DNA of 64,000 nt. Origin: Candidatus Kuenenia stuttgartensis. Lineage in GTDB: Bacteria; Pseudomonadota; Alphaproteobacteria; SMXS01. The stretch lies in assembly GCA_943329845.2 (NCBI GenBank), contig CALQFM020000003.1, positions 1 through 64,000 on the forward strand, given 5' to 3'. Below the pieces are notes generated by a model that saw only the letters and a program-made list of their open reading frames with translations, did not search any database and had not been told where the DNA came from. This document shows, in pieces, positions 53,518-62,193 of the stretch (positions are counted from its first letter, which is position 1; every line of letters starts with the position of its first letter). Position numbers and translations under genes: made by a program.

Positions 53518-54285
53518 CTAGAGCCCGCCGGCAACGGTGATTATCTCGCCGGTCACCCAGGCTGCGGCGGGCGAGGCCAGGAAGACCGCTGCGCCGCAGA
53601 TGTCCTGTTCCTTGCCCATGCGCTTCATCGGGATCTTGATCATGTCGACGAGGCCCGGAAGCTGCTCCTCGGTCAGCTTGAGCGCCTCCATGAACACCTC
53701 GGTCGGGATCGGGCCGGGCGAGATGGCGTTGACCCTGATCTTCGGCGCCAGCTCGGTCGCCAGCGTCTTGGTCAGGCTGTTCACGCCGGCCTTTGCCGCG
53801 CCGTAGGGACCGTTCATCGGCGCCGGCTTGGCCGCGGCGATGGACGAGATGTTGATGATCGCGCTGCCTTCCGGCATGCGCTTGGCCGCCGCGACGCTGC
53901 CAGCCCAGACCGCCTTGAGGTTCAGGCCCAGCTGGTAGTCCCACTGGTATTCCGGCAGGTCCATGAAGGTGCGCATGGTGCGGTCGTCGGCGCCGCCGGC
54001 GTTGTTGACCCAGATGGTCAATTTGCCGAGTTGCTTCACGGTTTCCTCGGCCAGATTGTCGATGGCCGCCATGTCCATCATGTCGGTGGTGATCGCCGCC
54101 GACCTGCGGCCAAGCGCCCTGATCTCGTCGGCCACCGCCTCGATCTCGGCCGTGCGCCGCGCCGCCACCGCCACGTCGGCGCCCGCCTCGGCCAGCGCCA
54201 GCGCGATCGCGCGGCCGATGCCGCGGCCCGCGCCGGTTACCACCGCCACCTGGCTGTCCAGGCGGAACTGATCCATGATGCTCAT
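53518..54285 (-). CDS. SDR-family oxidoreductase
   Basis: A 255-residue classical SDR: VTGAGRGIGRAIALALAEAGADVAVAAR binds NAD(P), WVNNAGGADD is the NNAG motif, and INISSIAAAKPAPMNGPYGAAKAGV carries the Ser-Tyr-Lys catalytic residues. The tail GAAVFLASPAAAWVTGEIITVAGGL is typical. It resembles 7-alpha-hydroxysteroid or glucose dehydrogenase-like enzymes but the substrate is unknown. The start at 54285 has GGGGAGAA upstream. Confidence 0.9.
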   Translation of the reverse strand: MSIMDQFRLDSQVAVVTGAGRGIGRAIALALAEAGADVAVAARRTAEIEAVADEIRALGRRSAAITTDMMDMAAIDNLAEETVKQLGKLTIWVNNAGGADDRTMRTFMDLPEYQWDYQLGLNLKAVWAGSVAAAKRMPEGSAIINISSIAAAKPAPMNGPYGAAKAGVNSLTKTLATELAPKIRVNAISPGPIPTEVFMEALKLTEEQLPGLVDMIKIPMKRMGKEQDICGAAVFLASPAAAWVTGEIITVAGGL

Positions 54286-54391
54286 CGAATTCTCCCCGTT
54301 GTCAAAGCAGGTCCGTTCATGGCCGATAAGGTGTGCCATGTCCAGATGCCAAAAGCGCGTGTGACTTTAAATCTCGAATTCAGCAAAATGT

Positions 54392-54419
54392 TTGGATTGC
54401 AGTTAGCCTTGTCTATCCT
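54392..54419 (+). promoter_or_regulatory. Predicted promoter of the AT-rich gene
   Basis: TTGGAT and TATCCT with a 16-base spacer, giving a start point near 54426 and a short leader. It lies at the left edge of the AT-rich segment and appears to have arrived with it. Confidence 0.5.
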
Positions 54420-54457
54420 TGCGACGAATGCGTTCGCTGAACTTGATGAGAGTTTCT

Positions 54458-55204
54458 ATGGTCGTAAAAGTAGCAATCGTTCAGTTCGAAAAGTCAGATT
54501 TTGAGAGTATGCCGCCTGTTGAGCGGGATTTCCTCATCATGTGTGGTCATATTTCCAACGAAATATTAATATTAGGTAAAACCATTATGGCATCTCAAAA
54601 TTTTCCAACTGAGAAGATTGCTCTTAGGATAGCTTTGGCCCAATCAGTATTTTTTGCACGCTTGCTTGCTGGAAAGCTTTATGAAGCGTGGGGTGCTCTA
54701 GATGCGCGATATTTTTCCACTCAGCTCTCTAAAAAATATGATGGCGTAATGGAGAAAGACGCTGAGATAGCTCTAGAAGGGTTGAGAAAGTATTTCGGAA
54801 AATCCACGAATGCAATTAAATTGATAAGAAATTCATACTCGTCTCACTATACAAAGGAGGATCTTCAGAGAGGTCTGGATGCGATATCCGAACCTGATGA
54901 GCTGTCTATGTATCTGTCGCAATGCAACGTTAACAGTTTTTATTACATGTCAGATATCATACTAAATCGCGTGATGTTCGATAAATTTTATAGAAGCGAT
55001 TTATCCACTGCTTTTAATAAAATGTACAAGGAAATAGTACAGGTGCAAGGCTGGATGATAGAATTTATGTCTCATGCTATAATGACAGTATCGGAAAAAT
55101 ACATCGATATATCCGAGGGCCGAGTCATGAAAGGCGAAAATAATTATTCGTCGTGTCCGAAGCCGGATGATCTTCGGATGCCAATTTTTATTGATATTTC
55201 CTAG
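54458..55204 (+). CDS. AT-rich helical protein with HEPN-like RN-x4-H motif
   Basis: A 248-residue protein of unknown function whose base composition (about 40% GC by eye) is far below its neighbours, and which uses codons such as ATA, TTA and AGA rarely seen elsewhere here. It is mostly helical: PPVERDFLIMCGHISNEILILGKTIMAS, RIALAQSVFFARLLAGKLYEAWGALD, then AEIALEGLRKYFGKSTNAIKLIRNSYSSHYTKED. The RNSYSSH sequence (Arg124, Asn125, His130) fits the R[N/D]-x4-H active site of HEPN ribonucleases found in toxin and defence systems. Similar unnamed proteins occur in scattered proteobacteria. Start 54458 has GAGAG upstream; 54446 is possible. Confidence 0.7.
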   Translation: MVVKVAIVQFEKSDFESMPPVERDFLIMCGHISNEILILGKTIMASQNFPTEKIALRIALAQSVFFARLLAGKLYEAWGALDARYFSTQLSKKYDGVMEKDAEIALEGLRKYFGKSTNAIKLIRNSYSSHYTKEDLQRGLDAISEPDELSMYLSQCNVNSFYYMSDIILNRVMFDKFYRSDLSTAFNKMYKEIVQVQGWMIEFMSHAIMTVSEKYIDISEGRVMKGENNYSSCPKPDDLRMPIFIDIS

Positions 55205-55239
55205 GTTTGCTTGCCTTTAACCGTGGCTAGAAATCTGTT

Positions 55240-55272
55240 GCCAACTCGATACCGGTTCCGTACCGAGTTGGC
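55240..55272. terminator. Long hairpin after the AT-rich gene
   Basis: GCCAACTCG and CGAGTTGGC arms with a 15-base loop that can pair further (TAC/GTA). There is no T-run. A 9-base direct repeat, TTAACCGTG, lies on both sides (55217 and 55284). It may be a terminator, or a mark of the insertion edge. Confidence 0.5.
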
Positions 55273-55303
55273 GCAGTCGCTGCTTAACCGTGAATGAAGG
55301 AGT

Positions 55304-56563
55304 CTACTTCTTCGGCGTGAACTCGATATGCAGTTCCTTCAGCGCGCGCAGCGCGAAGGTCGGCCCATGCTTGAAGTCGTTCTTGCCCTCGGCGAACTGG
55401 ATATGGTCGAACTTGTCGACCATGGCCTTGAAGCCCCAGTAAAGCTCGCGGCGGGCCAGCGGCGCGCCCAGGCAGTGGTGGACGCCCGAGCCGAACGCCA
55501 TGTGGCTGCCGGCGTTCTTGCGGTCCAGGTCCAGCTTCTCCGGATTGTCGAAATGCCGTTCGTCCCGGTTGGCCGAGGCGTAGCGGGTGTTGATCATGGC
55601 GCCCTTGGGGATGTGCACGCCGTGGATCTCGATGTCCCTGGCGGCGACCCGGAACAGGCTCTGCACCGGGCTTTCGAGCCGCAGCACCTCCTCGACGAAG
55701 GTGCGCAGGTCCTTCTCGACGCCCTGCTTCAGGCGCGCCCACACATCCGGGTTCTGGATCGCCAGCATCATGCCGGCCGACAGCGCGTTGGTGGAGGTCT
55801 CCGAGCCGCCGACGAAGGTGTCGGCCATCATCTCGGCATGCAGCTCGTTGTCATTGAGGGTGCGGCCCCATTCGGGGATCACGGTGTTGACCAGATCGGA
55901 CAGCAGCGTGTCGTTGGGCTCCTTGCGCAGCTTCTCGAAGATCGGCTGGAAATAGTGCTGGGCCTCGATCTCCATTTCGACCGACCAGCGTTCCTCTTCC
56001 TCGCTCAGCATCATGCCGAGGCGCTGCACCCAGGCGTCGGTCCAGGCCTTGATCCGCCAGATGTCCTCTTCCTTGGCGCCCATCTGCTTGCCGATGATGA
56101 TCAGCGGCAGCGGCACGGCGAACTGGTGGACCCACTCGCAGTGGCCGTCCTTGATGAAGGCGTCGATCAGCTTGTAGGCGGTTTGCTCGACCGCCGGATC
56201 GACTTCCTTGATCTTGCCGGCGCGGAAGGCGTTGTCGAACATGGCGCGCATCTGCTTGTGGTTCGGGTCGTCGCGGCCGGCCAGGGTCGGCTCGGGCACC
56301 CAGCCCTTCTCCTCGTAGAGCTTGCGCATGCGCTGGGTGCGCTCGGGGACGAGGGTCGCCTTGGGGCGCTGGTTGCTGAAGCTCTCGGTGTCGAGCAGCA
56401 CCTTGCGCAGGTCGTCATAGCGGGTGATGAAATAGAAACCGGTCACGCCATCCTTCCACACCGGCGCTTCGTCGCGCAGGGTACGATAGGCGTCATATGG
56501 GCATTCCTGCAGGTCCGGTTCGAAGAAGTTGAACTCGGGCGTCTTGGCGGCGGTGGTGCTCAT
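55304..56563 (-). CDS. Cytochrome P450
   Basis: A 419-residue bacterial class I P450. The haem-binding loop is FGSGVHHCLGAPLARRE with the thiolate Cys, the ExxR motif is in EEVLRLESP, and the I-helix oxygen-activation motif is VGGSETST, with Gly-Ser in place of the usual Ala-Gly before ET-S-T. It needs a ferredoxin and reductase encoded elsewhere. The substrate is unknown; relatives act on terpenes, steroids or fatty acids. It diverges from a MarR regulator and shares a dyad-covered promoter with it, so it is probably controlled by that regulator. Confidence 0.93.
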   Translation of the reverse strand: MSTTAAKTPEFNFFEPDLQECPYDAYRTLRDEAPVWKDGVTGFYFITRYDDLRKVLLDTESFSNQRPKATLVPERTQRMRKLYEEKGWVPEPTLAGRDDPNHKQMRAMFDNAFRAGKIKEVDPAVEQTAYKLIDAFIKDGHCEWVHQFAVPLPLIIIGKQMGAKEEDIWRIKAWTDAWVQRLGMMLSEEEERWSVEMEIEAQHYFQPIFEKLRKEPNDTLLSDLVNTVIPEWGRTLNDNELHAEMMADTFVGGSETSTNALSAGMMLAIQNPDVWARLKQGVEKDLRTFVEEVLRLESPVQSLFRVAARDIEIHGVHIPKGAMINTRYASANRDERHFDNPEKLDLDRKNAGSHMAFGSGVHHCLGAPLARRELYWGFKAMVDKFDHIQFAEGKNDFKHGPTFALRALKELHIEFTPKK

Positions 56564-56674
56564 CGGTGCTCCCCAAAGTCATCTGCGCTTGTTTGTACAA
56601 CCGCCAGGGCGCGGCGGTAAAGCGCCCTGAAGGATGAAGCGCGAATTCAGCGTTCATGATCGCTGCGTTATGCA

Positions 56675-56714
56675 TTAATATACGTAGTATACTAATTACG
56701 CAGGCTATATTTAA
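56675..56714. promoter_or_regulatory. MarR operator with overlapping divergent promoters
   Basis: A 21-base dyad TTAaTATAC-GTA-GTATAcTAA (56675-56695) covers a TATACT -10 element on each strand. On the minus strand TTAAAT at 56709-56714 is spaced 17 bases from its TATACT, giving a P450 promoter. On the plus strand the -35 is weak. MarR-family dimers bind such AT-rich palindromes, so one bound dimer would block both transcripts. Confidence 0.7.
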
Positions 56715-56720
56715 CGTCGT

Positions 56721-57191
56721 ATGGCAAATGAGGATCTCGACCGCACCTTCGGGTTTCTGGTGCACGACATCGGCAGGCTCATGCGGCGCGAGTTCGAGCG
56801 CCGCGTGCGCGACACGGGCTTTACCCGCAACCAGTGGCGCGTGCTCGCCCATCTCCGCCGGGTCGACGGCATCAACCAGAGCCAGCTCGCCGACCGCATG
56901 GACGTGGAGCCGATCGCGCTGGTGCGGCTGCTCGACAAGCTCGAGGCGGCGGGTTACGTGCAGCGCCGGCAGGATCCGCAGGACCGCCGCGCCTACCTCC
57001 TCTACCTCACCGAAGAGGCCGGACCGCTGATCGAGCGGCTCGAGGCCATTTCGGTCGAGTTGCGCCAGGTGATGCTCGGCGATCTGAGCGCCGCCGAGCG
57101 CGACACCCTCATCGACATGCTGATGCGGATCAAATCCAAGATGACCAACAAGACGACCAAGAAACTTATGGAGGTCGCGGCCCATGAATAA
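56721..57191 (+). CDS. MarR-family transcriptional regulator
   Basis: A 156-residue winged-helix regulator: FTRNQWRVLAHLRRVDGINQSQLADRMDVEPIALVRLLDKLEAAGYVQRRQDPQDRRAYLLYLTEEAG is the full MarR DNA-binding core, with the wing RRQDPQDRRAY. N- and C-terminal helices form the dimer interface. It leads an operon with emrA and emrB and diverges from a P450. It should repress both until a phenolic or lipophilic ligand binds. No clear ribosome site precedes the ATG. Stop overlaps emrA by eight bases. Confidence 0.92.
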   Translation: MANEDLDRTFGFLVHDIGRLMRREFERRVRDTGFTRNQWRVLAHLRRVDGINQSQLADRMDVEPIALVRLLDKLEAAGYVQRRQDPQDRRAYLLYLTEEAGPLIERLEAISVELRQVMLGDLSAAERDTLIDMLMRIKSKMTNKTTKKLMEVAAHE

Positions 57192-58299
57192 GGTGACGCG
57201 CATCGATGGGGCGGAAGCCTCGCCTGTCGACACAATCCGGCCCAGGCGGTCGTGGAAGGCGCGCGGCCGGGAATTTTTGCGCGTCGGCCTGCTGGTGCTG
57301 CTCGGCATCGCGGTGCTGATCGGCCTCGTCATCTACCTGATGTCCGGTCGCTACGAGAGTACCGACAACGCCTATGTGCAGGCCAACAAGGCCTATATCA
57401 GCGCCCAGGTGCAAGGGCGCGCCGTCGAGGTCATGGCACGCACCAACCAGACCGTAAAGGCCGGCGACGTGCTGTTCCGCCTCGACGACGCCTCCTACCG
57501 GATCGCGCTCGCCAAGGCCGAGGCCGACGTGGAAACCACCCGGAACGACCTGGGCTCGCTGAACGCCTCTGTCGGCGAGAAAAGCGCGGCGGTTGGCACC
57601 GCCCGCGCCAACCTGTCCTACGCCCAGAAGGAATATGACCGGCAGAAGGAGCTCGTCGCCCGCGGCGTCGTCTCCAAGGTCAAATTCGACCAGGCCGAGC
57701 ACGACCTGTCCGTCGCCCGCCAGAAGGTGGCAGAGGCACAGCAGGATCTGGCGGCGACCACGGCGAAGCTGGGCAAGGAGATCGGTCCGGCAGTCGACCA
57801 GAATCCGGAAGTGCGCCACGCCATGGCCGTGCGCGACCAGGCCAGGCTCGACCTGGACCACACGGTGGTGCGCGCGCCGGAGGACAGCATTGTCGCCTCG
57901 GTCGACGTGCAGCTCGGCGAGCAGGTGACGCCCGACAAGCCCGTGGTCAGCCTGGTGTCGAAGAAATCACTGTGGATCACCGCCAATTTCAAGGAAACCC
58001 AGCTCACCAACGTGCATCCGGGCCAGACGGCGACCATCACCGTCGACATCTATCCGGGCCGCGAGTGGCACGCGACGGTGGGCAGCCTCAGCCCCGCAAC
58101 GGGCGCCGAGTTCTCGCTGATCCCCCCGCAGAACGCCTCGGGCAACTGGGTGAAGGTGGTCCAGCGCGTGCCGGTCCGGCTCTATCTGCAGGATTACAAG
58201 GGCGATGTGCCGCTGCCGGCCGGGCTCAGCGCCCAGGTCAAGGTGGACACTGGCCACCGCAGCGGGCTGGCGCGGTTGATCGAGAGCGTGTTCGGCTAG
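57184..58299 (+). CDS. emrA: HlyD/EmrA-family membrane fusion protein
   Basis: A 371-residue periplasmic adaptor. One membrane helix (VGLLVLLGIAVLIGLVIYLM, residues 34-54) is followed by the biotinyl-lipoyl half (YESTDNAYVQANKAYISAQVQGRAVEV), a coiled-coil hairpin (residues 110-210), the second half (LDHTVVRAPEDSIVASVDVQLGEQV) and a beta-barrel domain. It links the EmrB pump to a TolC-type channel. It is translationally coupled to marR and four bases before emrB. Confidence 0.92.
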   Translation: MNKVTRIDGAEASPVDTIRPRRSWKARGREFLRVGLLVLLGIAVLIGLVIYLMSGRYESTDNAYVQANKAYISAQVQGRAVEVMARTNQTVKAGDVLFRLDDASYRIALAKAEADVETTRNDLGSLNASVGEKSAAVGTARANLSYAQKEYDRQKELVARGVVSKVKFDQAEHDLSVARQKVAEAQQDLAATTAKLGKEIGPAVDQNPEVRHAMAVRDQARLDLDHTVVRAPEDSIVASVDVQLGEQVTPDKPVVSLVSKKSLWITANFKETQLTNVHPGQTATITVDIYPGREWHATVGSLSPATGAEFSLIPPQNASGNWVKVVQRVPVRLYLQDYKGDVPLPAGLSAQVKVDTGHRSGLARLIESVFG

Positions 58300-58303
58300 G
58301 CCG

Positions 58304-59842
58304 GTGAGCACTCCAGCGCATACGCCGATGCCCTATCGCGGCATCGTCTCGGTGTCGGCCATGATGGCGACCACCATGCAGGCCATCGACGGCACCATCG
58401 CCAACGTGGCGCTGCCGCACATGCAGGCGAGCCTGTCGGCGACGCCGGACCAGATCGCCTGGGTGCTGACGTCCTACATCATCGCCTCGGCGGTGATGAT
58501 TCCACTGACCGGCGTGCTCACCTTCCGCTACGGCCGGAAGAAGCTCTACCTGCTGTCCATCGCCGGCTTCACCATCGCCTCGGCACTGTGCGGCATCGCC
58601 ACCTCGCTCGACGAGATGCTGGCGTTCCGGCTGCTGCAGGGCGTGATGGGCGCGGCGCTGGTGCCGCTGTCCCAGTCGCTGATGCTCGATTCCTATCCGG
58701 ACCACGAGCGCGGCAAGGCCATGGCGGTCTGGGGCGTCGGCGTCATGGTCGGACCGATCCTGGGCCCGACCCTCGGCGGCTGGCTGACCGAATCCTACAA
58801 CTGGCGCTGGATTTTCTACATCAACGTGCCGTTCGGCATCGCCGCCTTCCTGGGCCTGGCGCTGTTCTCGGGCGATACCGTCATTGACCGCAGCCGCAAG
58901 TTCGCCGGGTACGGCTACGCCATGCTGGCGCTCGCCATCCTGGCGTTCCAGCTGATGCTGGACCGCGGCGAGCGCGCCGACTGGTTCGAATCCGACGAGA
59001 TCGTCATGTGGGCGGCGCTGGCCTTCATCGGCCTGTTCCTGTTCATCCACCACATGGTGTTCTCCGAGCATCCGTTCATCAACCGGGAGGTGCTGAAGGA
59101 CCGGAATTTCGTTGCCGGTTCGGTGTTCTATTTCTCGGTCGCCATGGTGCTCTACACGTCGATGGCGATGGTGCCGGTGATGCTGCAGAACCTGATGCAT
59201 TATCCGGTGCTCACCACCGGCTTCCTGATCGCGCCGCGCGGCTTCGGCATGATGCTGGGCATGACGATGGTGGGGCGGCTGGCCCAGCGCGGCTACAGCG
59301 CGCGCACGTTCATCGTCATTGGCCTGCTGCTGATGGTCTATACGCTGTGGGAGATGTCCCGCTTCAATCTGTACACCAGCTCGGCCGAGTTCATCTGGAT
59401 CGGCATCGTGCAAGGCGTCGGCATCGGCATGACCTTCGTGTCGCTGAACCTGATCTCCTACGCGACGCTCGAAACGCGGCTGCGCACCGAAGCGGCGTCG
59501 TTCGCCAACACCATGCGCAGCTTCGGCTCGAGCATGGGCATCGCGGTGGTGTTCGCGTTCCAGACGCGCGCGGCCGAGATCAACCATGCGACGCTTGCCG
59601 AGCACTATACCCTGGCCAACAAGTCGTTCGAGATGATGCGGCCCGACATCTGGGACCTGGGCACAACAGCGGGCCGCGCGGCGCTGGACGCCGAGCTGGG
59701 CCGGCAGGCGGCGATGATGGCATTCACCACGGACTTCCAGCTGGTGATGGTCGCCACGATCTGCATCTTCCCGCTGCTGCTGCTGGTGAAGATGCCGAAG
59801 AACTTGATGAAGCCGCCAACCGAGGCCGCGGCCCACGAGTAG
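58304..59842 (+). CDS. emrB: EmrB-type DHA2 multidrug MFS transporter
   Basis: A 512-residue proton-driven exporter with 14 predicted helices. Typical motifs: ATTMQAIDGTIANVALPHMQASLSATPDQIAWVLTSYIIA (motif D1 region), GRKKLYLLSIAGF (motif A), and the MF-type motif C GVGVMVGPILGPTLGGWLTE. With EmrA it expels lipophilic compounds and uncouplers. It starts at GTG, four bases after emrA. As the neighbour is a P450 under the same operator, the pump may export the compound or product of the oxidation. Confidence 0.92.
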   Translation: MSTPAHTPMPYRGIVSVSAMMATTMQAIDGTIANVALPHMQASLSATPDQIAWVLTSYIIASAVMIPLTGVLTFRYGRKKLYLLSIAGFTIASALCGIATSLDEMLAFRLLQGVMGAALVPLSQSLMLDSYPDHERGKAMAVWGVGVMVGPILGPTLGGWLTESYNWRWIFYINVPFGIAAFLGLALFSGDTVIDRSRKFAGYGYAMLALAILAFQLMLDRGERADWFESDEIVMWAALAFIGLFLFIHHMVFSEHPFINREVLKDRNFVAGSVFYFSVAMVLYTSMAMVPVMLQNLMHYPVLTTGFLIAPRGFGMMLGMTMVGRLAQRGYSARTFIVIGLLLMVYTLWEMSRFNLYTSSAEFIWIGIVQGVGIGMTFVSLNLISYATLETRLRTEAASFANTMRSFGSSMGIAVVFAFQTRAAEINHATLAEHYTLANKSFEMMRPDIWDLGTTAGRAALDAELGRQAAMMAFTTDFQLVMVATICIFPLLLLVKMPKNLMKPPTEAAAHE

Positions 59843-59851
59843 GGTGCTCGG

Positions 59852-60931
59852 CTACTTCTTCTTTTTCTTCCCAGCCTTCTTCGGCACATGCACCGTGCCC
59901 TTGCCGATGATCCACGGCAGGTCGAGGAAGGTTTTTACCCCCGAGGGCGCGTCGCAGACATAGGGCACCGCGTTCACCGCGTGCATGGCGGTGCCCTGCA
60001 GGCCGTCGCCAATCCATTGAGCGCCAAAGTTGACATGCATGCGCGGCTCCCCCTCGATGGTCACCGAGTGGTCGCCGGTGGGCCATTCGGGCGCGACGCT
60101 CTCGTGGATGCGCCAGACCGTCTCGTGGACGATCACGTCGGTGCCGCCGGCGACGCCAGCCCAGGTCCAGTGCTGGCCGGCGACCGTGCCCTTCCTGACC
60201 GTGCCCGATGCGGTTTCCAGGTCGGCCCTGGCAAGCTCGCGCACGGTGTTCTCCCTGATGTCGTCCAGCTTCACACCGAGCGCGTCGGCGATCATCTGGA
60301 TGTTCTCGCGGAACAGGCCGGACAGCCAGAACGAATAGCGCTCGGCATCCTGCTTGAACTGGGCCGGGGTCTTGGAAAAGCCCATCATGTCGAACATGAT
60401 CTCGGGCGACGGATAGTGCTGGAAGTTCGATATCTCGCGCACATAGATCTGGTCGACCCGTTTCGACAGCGCCGTCATGGTCATCGGCAGAAGGTCGCCC
60501 AGCCAGCCGGGGTTCAGGCCGGTGGAATGAAAGGTCGAGCCGCCCTTGCGGCAGGCTTCCTCCAACCGCCTGTTCAGCTTCGTCCCGTAGATTTTCGGGT
60601 ACATGTAGCCGACGGTGGTGATGACGTTCTTGCCCGAGGCGAGCAGCCGGCAGAACAGGTCGATGTCGGCCATGGGATCGGCGCCATAGACCAGCGACGG
60701 CAGCGAGGTGTGCAGCACCACGTCGGCGTCCATGGCGACGATCTTCTCGATATCGTTGGTCGCCTTGACGCCCAGCTTGCCGATGCCGGCGATCTCGCCC
60801 GCGTCCTGCCCAGCCTTGGCGGCCGAGAACACGTACATGCCAGCCAGCTTCATGTCGGCCCGCTCGGCGACGGCGCGCACGGCGTGCTTGCCGACATTGC
60901 CGCTCGACCACTGGATGACTTTATAGGTCAT
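59852..60931 (-). CDS. Dihydrodipicolinate reductase-like oxidoreductase
   Basis: A 359-residue NAD(P)-binding protein: VIQWSSGNVGKHAVRAVAERADMKLAGMYVFS is an N-terminal Rossmann fold of the DapB/2,4-diaminopentanoate dehydrogenase type, with DADVVLHTSLPS, GKNVITTVGYMYP and STFHSTGLNPGWLGDLLPM in place. The C-terminal half is the diaminopentanoate dehydrogenase-like domain. Many such proteins in actinobacteria and proteobacteria sit with lipid or steroid genes; the true reaction is unknown. The protein ends in KKAGKKKKK, an unusually basic tail. It converges on emrB, nine bases away. Confidence 0.82.
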   Translation of the reverse strand: MTYKVIQWSSGNVGKHAVRAVAERADMKLAGMYVFSAAKAGQDAGEIAGIGKLGVKATNDIEKIVAMDADVVLHTSLPSLVYGADPMADIDLFCRLLASGKNVITTVGYMYPKIYGTKLNRRLEEACRKGGSTFHSTGLNPGWLGDLLPMTMTALSKRVDQIYVREISNFQHYPSPEIMFDMMGFSKTPAQFKQDAERYSFWLSGLFRENIQMIADALGVKLDDIRENTVRELARADLETASGTVRKGTVAGQHWTWAGVAGGTDVIVHETVWRIHESVAPEWPTGDHSVTIEGEPRMHVNFGAQWIGDGLQGTAMHAVNAVPYVCDAPSGVKTFLDLPWIIGKGTVHVPKKAGKKKKK

Positions 60932-61017
60932 GGAAGCCTCCCCGCTACGGTTCCGATGCGGCGACGATAGCCGCGGAGCAGGCGCATGCCTAGGTGGATG
61001 TTACCGGCCAGCAATGC

Positions 61018-62013
61018 TCAGGGGCGGTTCTGCGTTACCGCTTCTGCCAAGCTCCGGTTGACGGCGCGGACGCCGTCCATCACCGCCTGCTTGAAGATGT
61101 CCCGGTTGACCACGTACTGGTGCGCCGAAATCTCGTAGACCTTGCTCGGGATCGCCCAGGCCGGCGTGTTCGGGTTGGTCCACAGTGATCCGACGACGGC
61201 CTCGTACTCGGCCTTGTTGCCGTAGCGCGTGGTCTCGACGAATTCGCCGGCCTGGCCGATGCCCACCTTGTCCTTCAGCAGCATGTTGGCGCCCTCGCCG
61301 GCGATGCGGATCTTGGCGTGGAACATGTGGTGCTTGGTAAGCTGCGGCACCACGTAGAGTCCCGGCTTCATGCTGATGTTGGCGCTGCTCGAATAGACCT
61401 TGAAGCCGGACCCCGACATTTCCGAGAAGTCGATCACCACCGTGGGAATGACGATGACGGCCTTGGTGTCGACCGATATCTGGTTCAGCGCCCGCCAGTT
61501 ACCCAGCGCCATGGGCGACTGGTCGCTGATCGGCGCGTCGTAGTGGCCGTTGATCAGCGGCCGGTCGCGCGGCGTCACCACATAGAACAGCCGGGCGTCG
61601 GCGAACGGGCTCTTTTCGAAGGGAACGGGCGTGGTCTTCAGCTCGCTCCACCCCTTGCTGGCCTGGATTTCCGCCAGCGGCACGATCGGCCGGCCGGTCG
61701 CGGCGACCTGGGCGAGCACGTCGGCCAGCGCCTGGTCTGCGATGTCGCGCAGATCGTCCAGCGACACGCCCGCCAAGGTCGCGCTCATCTCCAGCGAGAC
61801 GTTGCCGCTGTCGCCCATGGCGCGCATGCCGTTGCGCACCACGAACACCATCCGGTAGGTCGGCACCGCGATGCGGTCGGTCCGGGTCAGCAGCTTGATG
61901 CCGCCCTTGTCAAAGGAATCGGACGTCAGCTGCTCCGGCGTGATCTCCTTCGCGGCCGCGCCCGTCGCGATCAGCGCCGCCAGCAGTAGCGCGCCCATAC
62001 CCATCAGTTTCAT
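61018..62013 (-). CDS. Exported protein of unknown function
   Basis: A 331-residue protein with a signal peptide (MKLMGMGALLLAALIATGAAAKE). I do not recognise it. The mature part alternates strand and helix (TYRMVFVVRNGMRAMG, LDDLRDIADQALADVLAQVAATG, FEKSPFADARLFYVVTPRDRPL, MSGSGFKVYSSSANISMKPGLYVVPQL), a pattern that could be a lipid- or peptidoglycan-related periplasmic domain. The start at 62013 follows GGGGG; the ORF-track start is 157 codons too early. It may be transcribed with nothing else. Confidence 0.75.
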   Translation of the reverse strand: MKLMGMGALLLAALIATGAAAKEITPEQLTSDSFDKGGIKLLTRTDRIAVPTYRMVFVVRNGMRAMGDSGNVSLEMSATLAGVSLDDLRDIADQALADVLAQVAATGRPIVPLAEIQASKGWSELKTTPVPFEKSPFADARLFYVVTPRDRPLINGHYDAPISDQSPMALGNWRALNQISVDTKAVIVIPTVVIDFSEMSGSGFKVYSSSANISMKPGLYVVPQLTKHHMFHAKIRIAGEGANMLLKDKVGIGQAGEFVETTRYGNKAEYEAVVGSLWTNPNTPAWAIPSKVYEISAHQYVVNRDIFKQAVMDGVRAVNRSLAEAVTQNRP

Positions 62014-62193
62014 GAATGCCCCCATCGAAACGACCGGATTAAAGCCTGCCCGTGCGATCGATAATTGTCCACACGGTTGGTATTTCGTTACCCGGTAGCC
62101 GATCGGGATCACCGGATCGTTTCTTGTCGTTGAACCGCGGACCGGAACATGCCATTCCGGGTGCCGGGAACACTGCATGCAAGGGGAAGATCG

